From Hyphomicrobiales bacterium (GTDB lineage: Bacteria; Pseudomonadota; Alphaproteobacteria; Rhizobiales; Rhizobiaceae), in contig UCHV01000007.1 in the NCBI GenBank assembly GCA_900472395.1, positions 124,001 to 188,000 of the forward strand: a DNA stretch of 64,000 nucleotides. Reading direction: 5' to 3'. The notes below the pieces were generated by a model. It saw nothing but the letters and a program-made list of their open reading frames with translations. It was not told where the DNA came from and did no database searches. The position numbers and the translations under genes are program-made. Positions 51,072-60,214 of this stretch are shown piece after piece (within the stretch, counting starts at the first letter, position 1; each line of letters starts with the position of its first letter).

Positions 51072-51773
51072 TTACTGATGCACGACGATACGGGCGTGAT
51101 AGGGCACACGCGCGTAAAGATCGATGACATCCTGATTGATCAGGCGCACGCAGCCGGAAGAGGTTGCCTTGCCGATTGACTGCCATTCCGGCGAACCGTG
51201 CAGGCGGTAGAGCGTGTCCTGGTTGTTCTGGAAAATATAGAGCGCGCGGGCGCCGAGCGGGTTCTTGACACCCGGTTCCATGCCGCCGTTTTCCACGGAA
51301 AAACGCTTGAGGTTCGGCTGGCGCGCGATCATGTCTGCCGGTGGCTTCCAGCGTGGCCAAGGCTGACGCCAGTGAATGACGCCCTCGCCCTGCCAGGCAA
51401 AACCATCGCGGCCGATGCCGACGCCGTAACGCATGGCCGTGCCGCCCGGTTCTACCACATAGAGGAAACGTTCCGGCGTGTTCACGACAACGGTGCCGGG
51501 CTTCTCGCCCGTCGGATCGATCACGCGCTGGCGATAATATTTCGGGTCGATCTGCTGGTAAGGGATGGCCGGGATCAGATGGCCGCCATCGGTAATTGCC
51601 GCATAACGCTCCGCCAATTCCGCTTCGGTTGCGGGAACGATCGGGCGGCGCACCTGTTCCGGCACGGGTACGTTTTTCGGGCCGCTATCGGTGGTGCAGC
51701 CTGCGAGGGCGGCAGTCATGGCAGCAGAGCCGATGACGAAGGCGCGCCGCGACAATTGAATTTCGCTGGTCAT
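51072..51773 (-). CDS. L,D-transpeptidase (YkuD/ErfK) lipoprotein
   Basis: The 233-residue protein has a twin-arginine-like signal (LSRRAFV, Arg9-Arg10) and a lipobox LAGC (Cys26), so it is probably an envelope lipoprotein. The YkuD domain carries the active-site motif HGSPEWQSIGKATSSGC with His192 and Cys208. Such enzymes crosslink peptidoglycan or anchor outer-membrane proteins, a major activity in the polar-growing Rhizobiales. I start it at ATG 51773; the longer frame to 52091 enters the divergent gene and is not plausible. Confidence 0.93.
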   Translation of the reverse strand: MTSEIQLSRRAFVIGSAAMTAALAGCTTDSGPKNVPVPEQVRRPIVPATEAELAERYAAITDGGHLIPAIPYQQIDPKYYRQRVIDPTGEKPGTVVVNTPERFLYVVEPGGTAMRYGVGIGRDGFAWQGEGVIHWRQPWPRWKPPADMIARQPNLKRFSVENGGMEPGVKNPLGARALYIFQNNQDTLYRLHGSPEWQSIGKATSSGCVRLINQDVIDLYARVPYHARIVVHQ

Positions 51774-52032
51774 TTTGAGGTGAGTGTTCTCTTGGAATCG
51801 ATGATGGTTCGTTCTGTATCGGCGCCATGGGGCGGACAAGACGGGTGTCATCACATTGGCGGCATTTCCATGTGGTTGATCGAGAGACCTTGCAAATATG
51901 CCACGCTTGCGGTCTTCGCGACAAAAAGACTGTGTGGTGAAAGGCTGATATGGTGCAAGCTTCTGGCCAGCGTCATGAAGCCGGTATATTTCAGCAGTTC
52001 GCGCCCTGCGGGGCCACTTCAAGGATGACGAT

Positions 52033-52308
52033 ATGACGAATGAGCCAGAAGAACTCGAAATGGAGCACTCCGAACTGGCGGGTGAGTTCACCGAGGACGA
52101 TGTGACCGTTCTGGTCGATATCTATCGTCCTGCCGGGACCCAGAACGACTGGACGCTGGAAGTCATCACCGAAGAGGACGATCTCACCTCATGGGACGAA
52201 CCTTTCGCGACCGACCGGGAAGCCTTCGAGGAGTTTCTGGCGACCGTCGAACGCGATGGCATCCGCTCCTTCTTCGGCGGCGATGATCCTGAGCCTGCGG
52301 TTCACTGA
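52033..52308 (+). CDS. Small acidic protein of unknown function
   Basis: The 91-residue, strongly acidic protein (about a quarter Asp/Glu) has no signal peptide. It starts at ATG 52033 with AAGGA about 8 nt upstream and overlaps the next small gene by TGATG, which supports real translation of both. I do not recognise a family. It diverges from the L,D-transpeptidase across 259 bp that show nothing else. Confidence 0.7.
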   Translation: MTNEPEELEMEHSELAGEFTEDDVTVLVDIYRPAGTQNDWTLEVITEEDDLTSWDEPFATDREAFEEFLATVERDGIRSFFGGDDPEPAVH

Positions 52309-52547
52309 TGAAGCGTGTCGATGACCTTGTCCAGTCGGCAAGGGCAGTGCATGACCGTTATGCTGCCGGACGCATGGAGCGGGACATCGTGCGCCAATGG
52401 GCGATTGGGCTTGGTGGTTATCCTGAGCCGCATGCGACGGCCGTGGCTGAGGCCATCGCATGGTTCAAGCCTTTGCGAGATGGCGCCGATCCGGTTGAGC
52501 TGAAGATTTCGGATCTTGCGCGACTGCAGGCTGTTTATAGCGCCTGA
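52308..52547 (+). CDS. Small protein of unknown function, coupled to the gene before it
   Basis: This 79-residue protein is predicted to be mostly helical (RVDDLVQSARAVHDRYAAGRME; HATAVAEAIAWFKPLRDG). It has no signal peptide or membrane segment. The start shares a base with the preceding stop. I recognise no family. Because of the coupling it may bind the acidic partner. Confidence 0.65.
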   Translation: MKRVDDLVQSARAVHDRYAAGRMERDIVRQWAIGLGGYPEPHATAVAEAIAWFKPLRDGADPVELKISDLARLQAVYSA

Positions 52548-52556
52548 ACAGGCCTT

Positions 52557-52593
52557 CCGGCGTAAAGGGCCGTTCGTCGCGACCTTACGCCGG
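52557..52593. terminator. Convergent terminator hairpin
   Basis: CCGGCGTAA (52557-52565) / TTACGCCGG (52585-52593) is a 9-bp stem between the small-gene pair and the aldo/keto reductase. It overlaps the reductase stop codon. Confidence 0.5.
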
Positions 52594-53463
52594 CTTGATG
52601 GCTGCCACGCCATCCAGTTCGACCATGACCTCCTGCGAAAGCTCGACTTCGGTTGCGGCAAGATTTTCGTGCAGATGCGTCACGGAAGACGTGCCCGGTA
52701 TCAGCAGGATGTTGGGTGCCCGTTTCAGAAGCCATGCCAACGCCACCTGCATCGGCGTTGCACCAAGCCGTGCCGCAACATCCGAAAGGGTCGATGACTG
52801 CAGCGGGCTGAAGCCGCCGAGCGGGAAGAACGGCACATAGGCGATGCCATCGCGAGCAAGATCGTCGATCAGGCCGTCGTCGTTGCGATGTGCCAGATTA
52901 TACATGTTCTGCACGCAGACGATGTCGGCGATCCGGCGCCCTTCGGCCAGTTGCGTCGGCGTGATGTTGCTAAGCCCGATGTGCCGCACAAGACCCTTGC
53001 GCTGCAGTTCGGCCAGTGCCGTCAATGGCTCTTCCAGCGAACCTTCGGCCGGGCCATGTATGCCGAACATCAGCCGCAGATTGACGACATCGATGACATC
53101 GAGCCCGAGATTTTTCAGGTTGTCATGCACCGCCTGCTCGAGTTCCGCCGCAGAAAACGCCGGCAGCCATGAGGCATCCGCACCACGCCGCGCGCCGATC
53201 TTGGTGACGATCACAAGATCGTCCGTATAGGGATGAAGGGCTTCCCGGATCAGTTTGTTGGTGACATGCGGGCCGTAGAAATCACTGGTGTCGATATGGT
53301 TCACGCCGCTTTCGATGGCGGCCCTCAGAACGGCAAGCGCTGCGTCATGATCCTTTGGTGGCCCGAAGACACCTTTGCCGGCGAGCTGCATCGCGCCGTA
53401 GCCGAGGCGCGTTACGGTGCGGTCGCCAAGCTTGAATGTGCCGGCTTTGTCGATGTCGGTCAT
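52585..53463 (-). CDS. Aldo/keto reductase, PdxI (YdbC)-like pyridoxal reductase
   Basis: The 292-residue TIM-barrel reductase is very close, from memory, to E. coli YdbC/PdxI (GYGAMQLAG.GVFGPP, HIDTSDFYGPHVTN, VTKIGARRG.DASWLPAFS, GIAYVPFFPLGGF). Catalytic Asp58, Tyr63 and Lys88 are present, but the usual AKR active-site His is replaced within VVNLR, as in YdbC. PdxI reduces pyridoxal to pyridoxine with NADPH. AAGGAG lies upstream of ATG 53463. A LysR regulator is divergent and probably controls it. Confidence 0.9.
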   Translation of the reverse strand: MTDIDKAGTFKLGDRTVTRLGYGAMQLAGKGVFGPPKDHDAALAVLRAAIESGVNHIDTSDFYGPHVTNKLIREALHPYTDDLVIVTKIGARRGADASWLPAFSAAELEQAVHDNLKNLGLDVIDVVNLRLMFGIHGPAEGSLEEPLTALAELQRKGLVRHIGLSNITPTQLAEGRRIADIVCVQNMYNLAHRNDDGLIDDLARDGIAYVPFFPLGGFSPLQSSTLSDVAARLGATPMQVALAWLLKRAPNILLIPGTSSVTHLHENLAATEVELSQEVMVELDGVAAIKPA

Positions 53464-53488
53464 GATCGATCTCCTTCGTTTTTGATGA

Positions 53489-53532
53489 AACGAACGTAAC
53501 GCCTGTTCGTTCGCACGATAACCGACTATAAT
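53489..53532 (+). promoter_or_regulatory. Divergent promoter with LysR-type inverted repeat
   Basis: AACGAAC (53489-53495) / GTTCGTT (53505-53511) is a 7-bp inverted repeat with a 9-bp spacer. TATAAT (53527-53532) is a strong -10 directed at the LysR gene. The repeat covers the position of its -35, as expected for autorepression. Confidence 0.5.
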
Positions 53533-53571
53533 CGGCACGAGTTGTGCGGAATTTCGAACAATGGGGCGCTC

Positions 53572-54486
53572 GTGAAAACAGATCTGGGAGACCTTAACGC
53601 ATTTGTGGCCGTGGCCCGTGCCGGTGGTTTTCGCGATGCCGCCCGCAGCGGTGCCTATAGCGCATCGGGTTTGAGCGAAGCGGTGCGGCGACTGGAAACG
53701 CAATTGGGTGTGAGGCTCCTCAACCGCACGACCCGCAGCGTGGTGCCAACGGAAGCGGGGCGCGGTCTTCTGGAGCGCCTCGGCCCGGCACTGGCGGAGG
53801 TCGAAACCGCTCTCGACGTCGTCAACGGATACCGAGACACACCGACCGGCGTGTTGCGCATAAATGTTCCGGTCAGCGCGGCGCGGCTGGTTCTACCTGC
53901 CATCGTGCCGGGCTTCCTGGCTGCCTATCCGGATATCCGGCTGGAAATCATCAGTGACGACAGTTTTGTCGATATCATCGCGGCTGGTTGCGATGCCGGC
54001 ATTCGTTATGACGAGCGCCTGGAACAGGACATGATTGCGGTGCCGATCGGCCCGCGGATCCAGCGTTTTGTCACGGCCGCGTCACCCGCCTACCTGGAAC
54101 GTCATGGTCGGCCGCAGCATCCGCGCGATCTTCTGTCTCACGCGTGTCTGCGCGGCCGGTTTGCCAGCGGTGCGATGATGGGGCCGTGGGAATTCGAAAA
54201 AGCCGGAGAAGTCCTCCGCGTCGACCCGACCGGCCCGCTGATCGTCCAGTCCGGCGGTGCCGTCGATCTTTCGGTGGAGGCCGCGATTGCCGGCACCGGC
54301 ATCATCTATCTGTTCGACGGCTGGCTGAAGCCGCATCTCGACAGTGGAGCGCTGGAGGAAGTGCTTGAACCGTGGAGCCAGCGCTTTTCTGGCCCGTTCC
54401 TCTATTATTCGGGCAGGCGTCTTGTGCCGGCGCCGCTGCGGGCCTTCATCGATTTCGTCAAGGCGTCCGTTTCCCGGCCGGCATAG
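53572..54486 (+). CDS. LysR-family transcriptional regulator
   Basis: The ~304-residue LTTR has an N-terminal winged HTH (LNAFVAVARAGGFRDAARS..LSEAVRRLETQLG) and the LysR substrate domain. It resembles the common group encoded next to reductases and dehydrogenases. GTG 53572 is preferred, because the upstream in-frame TTG 53542 would fall on the predicted transcription start. It is divergent from the PdxI-like gene. Confidence 0.9.
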   Translation: MKTDLGDLNAFVAVARAGGFRDAARSGAYSASGLSEAVRRLETQLGVRLLNRTTRSVVPTEAGRGLLERLGPALAEVETALDVVNGYRDTPTGVLRINVPVSAARLVLPAIVPGFLAAYPDIRLEIISDDSFVDIIAAGCDAGIRYDERLEQDMIAVPIGPRIQRFVTAASPAYLERHGRPQHPRDLLSHACLRGRFASGAMMGPWEFEKAGEVLRVDPTGPLIVQSGGAVDLSVEAAIAGTGIIYLFDGWLKPHLDSGALEEVLEPWSQRFSGPFLYYSGRRLVPAPLRAFIDFVKASVSRPA

Positions 54487-54505
54487 GATCAGAACCGACG
54501 CCCGG

Positions 54506-56059
54506 TCAGTCCGTGGCCTTGGGTGCATAAAATGCACGGGCATCGGCTGCCATCGCCTGACGCGACGGAATCTGCGTGTAGAACATATGTCCGCCGCGAT
54601 AGACTTTCAGCGAGGCGCGGCCGTTCGCCAGTTCCGGCGGCATGTGGTCGATCACATATCGGCTGGCGCCATAAGGCGTCAGGGCATCGCTGTAACCATG
54701 CGCGATCATCAGCCGGAATGACGGGATGACCGACAGAAGGTCTCGCAGGTCGGTGGAGACGCTTGCCAATGCGCGGGCATCTCCGCCGCGATTGCCGTTC
54801 CATTCCCACCGACGATTAACCTCTGTGTTCAGCAGCGAATAGGTCATCTCGGTCTTGAAACCGAGATCGTTGCGGGCATAGGCGGCAAATGCCGAACCAT
54901 AGGCCCGCGTGTAACCGTCGAGGATCGGATCGTCATTCTGGCCGTAGGGCGATTCCGGGTAGGCATCCGCCACCGAATAGGCGGCGTCATAGGGGCTTAC
55001 CACCTTGCCGGCTCCCGCCATCTGTTTTGCGTATATATCGCCGAGAAAACCACGTGTGCGGACGATTGCATCCTTCGGTATGCCCGTCATGCCGGCAAGC
55101 CGGCTGTAAAGACCATCGGCGGCGCTGCCACTTGGGCGCGGGCCGGCAAGCGATGTCAGGTAGGAGCCCATGGCAAAACTTTCGGCTTCCTTGATCCCGC
55201 CCGCTGTAAACGTGCCCCGCCGTTCCATTTCCGCAGCGGCCAAAGATGGCAATTGCAGCGCGGCACTCAGCGGATCATCCGAATTGGCAAGAAAACGGCC
55301 TTCCAGCAAAGGTGACAGCATGACGATGCCCGACACCAGCATGCTCTGGCTGTCCTTCAATGCGGCGGCCACCTTCGCGGCGCGAAAACCGCCGTAACTT
55401 TCGCCAAGAAGATATTTGGGCGCCTCCAGCCGGTCGTTGCGCTGGGTGTAAAGCGCGATCGCCTTGGCAAGGCTTTCGGCGTCCTGCCGCACCTTGTAGA
55501 AATTGCCCGCCGCCTCGTCATTGGCCGCACGGCTCCAGCCGGTGCCGACGGGATCGATCAGAACGAGGTCGGTGAAAGCCAGCCAGCTGTCGGGATTGTC
55601 CTTCAGCACCGGCATAGTGCCATTATCGCCGGTCTCGCCGAACTCCAGGACTTTCGGCCCCACAAGCCCCATATGCAGATAGGCCGACGCCGCGCCCGGT
55701 CCACCGTTGAAGGAGAAGGTCAAAGGCCTGCCCGGCTTGCGGTCCTTGGCCACATAAGCGGTATAGAAGATTTTCGCCGTGCGGTTGCCGTCCTGGCCCA
55801 TCAGGTCCAGCGTGCCGGCAGTTGCGGTATATGGCAGATCGATATCGCCAGACTTAAGCACGTGGTCGGTGGTGGAATCCGCCGGAATCAGGCTGAAAAT
55901 GCCGGGCGCGGACTGCTCGTTATCCTGATTCGCCTCTTTCTCTCCATGCGCCGGCGGTGGCTCCTGCGACCACGCAGGCGCTGAAAACATCAATAACAGA
56001 GCGGCAGCGCAGGCGGAAAAACGAATGGCAAGGCGATCGGGCACGGTATTCTCCAACAT
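54506..56059 (-). CDS. S10-family serine carboxypeptidase-like protein, secreted
   Basis: The ~517-residue protein has a signal peptide (about residues 1-32, ending SAPAWSQ) and the S10 alpha/beta-hydrolase core. The FNGGPGAASAYLHMGLVGP segment forms the oxyanion region, the nucleophile lies in LLGESYGGFRAAK, the Asp in HGYSDALTPY and the His in GGHMFYT. It should act as a periplasmic carboxypeptidase or acyl hydrolase. ATG 56059 is chosen for its match to the signal peptide, although the frame is open to 56110. It is divergent from an M20 amidohydrolase gene. Confidence 0.9.
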   Translation of the reverse strand: MLENTVPDRLAIRFSACAAALLLMFSAPAWSQEPPPAHGEKEANQDNEQSAPGIFSLIPADSTTDHVLKSGDIDLPYTATAGTLDLMGQDGNRTAKIFYTAYVAKDRKPGRPLTFSFNGGPGAASAYLHMGLVGPKVLEFGETGDNGTMPVLKDNPDSWLAFTDLVLIDPVGTGWSRAANDEAAGNFYKVRQDAESLAKAIALYTQRNDRLEAPKYLLGESYGGFRAAKVAAALKDSQSMLVSGIVMLSPLLEGRFLANSDDPLSAALQLPSLAAAEMERRGTFTAGGIKEAESFAMGSYLTSLAGPRPSGSAADGLYSRLAGMTGIPKDAIVRTRGFLGDIYAKQMAGAGKVVSPYDAAYSVADAYPESPYGQNDDPILDGYTRAYGSAFAAYARNDLGFKTEMTYSLLNTEVNRRWEWNGNRGGDARALASVSTDLRDLLSVIPSFRLMIAHGYSDALTPYGASRYVIDHMPPELANGRASLKVYRGGHMFYTQIPSRQAMAADARAFYAPKATD

Positions 56060-56211
56060 TTCCTGTCGTCTTTCGGAATGTAGGTCGCCACATCCGCGGG
56101 GGAAACACAAATAGGGTTGATCGCCACGTCAGAGCCTGCGGCAAAAGCGCATTGAAAGCCTTCCGGTACACGTATAGTCATCGATAAACCGGCAGAATCC
56201 AGGGGCAGACA

Positions 56212-57372
56212 ATGTATCTGACACAAGCAGAATTCGAGGATCTGCGCGACTTTCGCCACCGCCTTCACCGCAAGCCCGAACTTTCCGGCGAGGAAATCGA
56301 AACCGCAAAGCTGATTGTCGAAGCCCTTTCCTCCACCGGGCCGGAGGAAATCGTCACTGGCATCGGCGGTCACGGCGTCGCCGCCATCTATGTCGGGGCG
56401 CAAGCGGGCCCCACTGTGCTGTTGCGCTGCGAGCTCGATGCACTTCCCATCGAGGAATTGACCGATCTGCCTTACAAATCGGAGATCGCCGGCAAGGGGC
56501 ATCTGTGTGGTCATGACGGTCACATGACAACGCTCGTTGCCGTTGCACGTGATCTTGGTCGCCAGCGCCCACAAAAGGGCCGCGTCGTCTTGATGTTTCA
56601 GCCGGCCGAGGAAAATGGCGCGGGGGCGGCGGCCGTCATCGCCGATGAAAAATTTGCCGCGCTGAAGCCGGATTTCTCCTTCTCCTTGCACAATATGCCG
56701 GGCCGCCCGCTCGGTCACGTGGCGCTGATGGCCGGTCACGTCAATTGCGCTTCTCGCGGCATGCGGATCGAGCTCACCGGCAAGACGGCGCATGCCTCCT
56801 GCCCGGAAGACGGCATCTCGCCAGCACCTGCCGCGGCAAGGCTTGTCGCAGAATTGCCTGGCCTCGGTGCAAACCGCAGCACGCATGTCGGTCCGGATTT
56901 CTCCCTGGTTACGTTGACCCACGCACGTATCGGCGAAGAGGCTTTCGGCATCGCTCCCGGTTATGCGGAAATCTGGGTGACGTTGCGCACGCTGGTCGAT
57001 ACCCGCATGGCGGCGCTGGTGGCGCAGGCCGAAGAACTGGCGGTAAGCGTGGCGTCTCAGGCGGGCCTTGGTCTGAACATCACCTATCACGACGTCTTTC
57101 ACCACTGCGAAAACGATGAGACAGCCGTCGAGCACCTGAAAGCCGCGATGGAGTGCGAAGGCGTCACCTATGATGAGGGGGACGGTTTCCTGCCCATGAA
57201 AGGCTCGGAGGATTTTGGGCTGTTCGGCCACGTTTCCAAGTCGGCGATGTTTTTCCCCGGTTCAGGCATGGATCATCCCCGCCTGCACAACCCCGATTAC
57301 GATTTTCCCGATGAGCTGATCGACACGGGCTCGCGCGTGTTCCTGCGCACCATCCGCAATATGTTGGGGTGA
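56212..57372 (+). CDS. M20D amidohydrolase (hippurate hydrolase / N-acyl amino-acid hydrolase type)
   Basis: The 386-residue metallopeptidase has HRKPELSGEE, Asp76 in RCELDALP, Cys99/His101 and Asp102-Gly-His104 in GHLCGHDGHM, and PAEENGAGA with the catalytic Glu133/Glu134. The lid domain spans roughly 180-300. It removes acyl groups from amino acids or auxins in the cytoplasm. AGGGG lies before the ATG. Divergence from a periplasmic carboxypeptidase may indicate a peptide-salvage pair (inference). Confidence 0.92.
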   Translation: MYLTQAEFEDLRDFRHRLHRKPELSGEEIETAKLIVEALSSTGPEEIVTGIGGHGVAAIYVGAQAGPTVLLRCELDALPIEELTDLPYKSEIAGKGHLCGHDGHMTTLVAVARDLGRQRPQKGRVVLMFQPAEENGAGAAAVIADEKFAALKPDFSFSLHNMPGRPLGHVALMAGHVNCASRGMRIELTGKTAHASCPEDGISPAPAAARLVAELPGLGANRSTHVGPDFSLVTLTHARIGEEAFGIAPGYAEIWVTLRTLVDTRMAALVAQAEELAVSVASQAGLGLNITYHDVFHHCENDETAVEHLKAAMECEGVTYDEGDGFLPMKGSEDFGLFGHVSKSAMFFPGSGMDHPRLHNPDYDFPDELIDTGSRVFLRTIRNMLG

Positions 57373-57387
57373 GCTGCGAGGCGTCGG

Positions 57388-57408
57388 CATATATAAAATT
57401 CCTATATG
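57388..57408 (+). promoter_or_regulatory. AT-rich inverted repeat upstream of kdpD
   Basis: CATATA (57388-57393) / TATATG (57403-57408), with a 9-bp spacer, lies in an unusually AT-rich patch about 110 bp before kdpD. It is a candidate promoter or operator. The rest of the gap to 57517 shows nothing else. Confidence 0.3.
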
Positions 57409-57517
57409 TTTGCCGCCGCAGCCTACTCGATTTCCTATCGGTACCGGGCCATCTAGTGTCTTCTGAATACAGCGATTCCTGATGGCGCGCCTCAAGGTCT
57501 GGCGCCGGAGATTTTTA

Positions 57518-60214
57518 ATGGCACTCGATGACGGCGACCGCCGCCCGTCTCCGGAAGCGCTGCTTGAACGCGCGGAGCAGGAAAATCGCGGCCGCCTGAA
57601 GATATTCCTGGGAGCCGCGCCCGGGGTCGGCAAGACATACGAGATGCTGATGTCCGGTCGCGCTCGTCAGGCGGATGGCGTCGATACCGTGATCGGTGTT
57701 GTCGAAACCCATGGCCGGCATGAGACCATGGCGCTGGTCGAGGGGTTTGAAATCATCCCGCGGCGGATCATCGAATATCGCGGCCAGACGCTGGACGAGA
57801 TGGACCTCGATGCCATCCTGGCGCGGCGTCCCTCTTTGGTTCTGGTCGATGAACTTGCCCATACAAATGCGCCGGAGAGCCGGCACCCGAAACGTTATCT
57901 CGATGTGCTCGAGTTGCTGTCGCGTGGCATCGATGTCTATACCACGCTGAACGTCCAGCACATCGAAAGCCTCAATGACGTCGTGGCCCAGATCACCCGT
58001 ATCCGTGTGCGCGAAACCGTGCCGGATTCGGTCATAGATCGCGCAGATGACATCGAAATCATCGACATCACACCGGACGACCTGATCAAGCGTCTCCATG
58101 ACGGCAAGGTCTACATGCCGAAGACCGCAAAGCGGGCGACGGAAAACTACTTTTCGCCCGGCAACCTGACAGCCTTGCGAGAGCTGGCATTGCGCCGAAC
58201 CGCCGAACGTGTGGACGACCAGCTGCGCAACCACATGCGTGCGCATGCCATTTCGGGTCCATGGGCGGCGGGCGAGCGGGTGTTGGTCTGCCTCGATCAC
58301 GGCGGCGACGGTCCGGGTCTGGTCCGATATGCCCGCCGTCAGGCGGATCGGCTGCGCGCGCCATGGGCGGCAATCCACCTGGAAACTCCGCGCGACGCCA
58401 TGCGCAGCGAAGAGGAGAAAAGCCGGCTGGCGGCAACCATGCGGCTTGCCGAACAGTTGGGTGCCGAAACCGTCACCTTGCCGGCATCGCGCGTGGCTGC
58501 CGAAATCGTCACTTATGCAGGCGCCAACAATTTCACGCATATCGTCATCGGCCGCTCGGGAAAATCGTGGCTTCTGGAACTGTGGCAGGGCTCGGTCACG
58601 CAGGATCTGGTGCGGTACGCGGGGGATATCAGCGTTCACGTCATTTCCGGCCGGCAGGCGGATGGGCCTGCCAGCGGCGTGCGCACGGCGCCGCCACCGC
58701 GTCCGTTCAAGCTCTTGTCTTATCTTGGCAGCACTGCACTTGTGGCGCTGGCGGTCGGGATCGGCACACTTCTCGATCAGACGCTGGCCGTTCAAAACCT
58801 GGCGCTGGTTTTCCTGATGGCAGTCATGATCGCGGCGGTTCGGGGAGGGCTGGCAAACGGTATCTATGCCTCGGTGCTGGCGGCGCTATCCTTCAACTTC
58901 TTTTTCCTCGAACCACGCTACAATTTCACCGTCCGCGACCCAGAAAGCGTCGTTGCACTGGTTTTCTTCCTTGGTGTAGCTCTGGTCGCCAGCAATCTCG
59001 CCGCTGCCGTGCAGCGACAGGCCGCAGCGGCGCGCCAGAGAGCGAAAACCACCGAGGACCTATATCTCTTCTCCAAAAAACTGGCCGGCACCGGCACGCT
59101 GGATGACGTGCTCTGGGCCACCGCCTTCCAGATTGCCTCCATGCTCAAGGTGCGGGTGGTCATCCTATTGCCGGAAGCGGGCGAGATCGTCGTGAAGGCA
59201 GGTTATCCACCGGACGACACGCTGGTCGATGCCGACATCGCAGCCGCCAAATGGGCTTGGGAACATAACCGCCCAGCCGGTCGTGCTGCCGATACGCTGC
59301 CGGGAGCAAAACGGCTCTATCTGCCGCTCAAGACCGGGCGCGAGGCAGTCGGTGTCATCGGTCTCGACAATGACCGGCAGGGGCCGCTGCTGACGCCCGA
59401 ACAACAACGCCTGTTCGACGCGCTGGCCGATCAGGCGGCGCTGGCGATCGAACGTGTGCAACTGGTGTCGGACGTCGATCGTGCCCGTCTTGCCGCAGAG
59501 ACCGACCGTCTGCGCAGCGCACTTTTGAGCTCCATCTCGCATGACCTGAAAACCCCGCTTGCCTCGATAATGGGTTCTGCCGGCACGCTGAAGGATTTTC
59601 ATGGCAATCTGGATGACACATCGCGGCTTGAGCTGCTCTCCACCGTGATAGACGAGTCCGAACGCCTCAACCGTTTTATCGTCAATCTTCTGGATATGAC
59701 CCGTCTCGGTTCAGGCACGATGGAGCCGAATTACGCGCTGCATTTCCCGGGGGACATCGTCGGCACCGCGCTCGGCCGCGCTGCCAAGATGATCGCCTCC
59801 CATAAGATCCGGGTCTCCATCCCACAGGATCTGCCGATGGTGCGGGTGGATGCGGTCTTGCTCGAACAGGTCCTGTTCAACCTTATCGACAATGCCACCA
59901 AGTATGCCCCGGAAGATACCGTCATCGAACTTCGCGGCTGGTCGGATGGCGACAGGATCAGTCTTGCCGTCACCGATGAAGGTCCGGGCATCCCCGTCGA
60001 TGATCTCGAACGAATTTTCGACAGCTTCTACCGGGTGCGCAAAGGCGATTTCGTACGCGCCGGCACGGGGCTTGGCCTGTCCATCTGCCGGGGTTTCGTG
60101 GAAGCCATGGGCGGGCGTATCAAGGCCGCCAATCGCACGGATCGCTCCGGCGCAATTTTCACCGTCAGCCTGCCGATTGCTGTGCAGCCGCCGATTTCAC
60201 AGGGGAACAAGTGA
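57518..60214 (+). CDS. kdpD: Potassium-sensing histidine kinase
   Basis: The 898-residue sensor kinase has the KdpD N-terminal ATP-binding domain (Walker A GAAPGVGKT at 32-40; VDELAHTNAP), a UspA-like domain (about 250-370), and four membrane helices around residues 400-500. A GAF-like region, a HisKA with His675 (SISHDLKTPLAS) and a HATPase ending near 895 follow. ATG 57518 has GGAG 7 nt upstream. It overlaps kdpE. No kdpF, A, B or C gene lies before it; the preceding gene is an amidohydrolase. Confidence 0.95.
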   Translation: MALDDGDRRPSPEALLERAEQENRGRLKIFLGAAPGVGKTYEMLMSGRARQADGVDTVIGVVETHGRHETMALVEGFEIIPRRIIEYRGQTLDEMDLDAILARRPSLVLVDELAHTNAPESRHPKRYLDVLELLSRGIDVYTTLNVQHIESLNDVVAQITRIRVRETVPDSVIDRADDIEIIDITPDDLIKRLHDGKVYMPKTAKRATENYFSPGNLTALRELALRRTAERVDDQLRNHMRAHAISGPWAAGERVLVCLDHGGDGPGLVRYARRQADRLRAPWAAIHLETPRDAMRSEEEKSRLAATMRLAEQLGAETVTLPASRVAAEIVTYAGANNFTHIVIGRSGKSWLLELWQGSVTQDLVRYAGDISVHVISGRQADGPASGVRTAPPPRPFKLLSYLGSTALVALAVGIGTLLDQTLAVQNLALVFLMAVMIAAVRGGLANGIYASVLAALSFNFFFLEPRYNFTVRDPESVVALVFFLGVALVASNLAAAVQRQAAAARQRAKTTEDLYLFSKKLAGTGTLDDVLWATAFQIASMLKVRVVILLPEAGEIVVKAGYPPDDTLVDADIAAAKWAWEHNRPAGRAADTLPGAKRLYLPLKTGREAVGVIGLDNDRQGPLLTPEQQRLFDALADQAALAIERVQLVSDVDRARLAAETDRLRSALLSSISHDLKTPLASIMGSAGTLKDFHGNLDDTSRLELLSTVIDESERLNRFIVNLLDMTRLGSGTMEPNYALHFPGDIVGTALGRAAKMIASHKIRVSIPQDLPMVRVDAVLLEQVLFNLIDNATKYAPEDTVIELRGWSDGDRISLAVTDEGPGIPVDDLERIFDSFYRVRKGDFVRAGTGLGLSICRGFVEAMGGRIKAANRTDRSGAIFTVSLPIAVQPPISQGNK

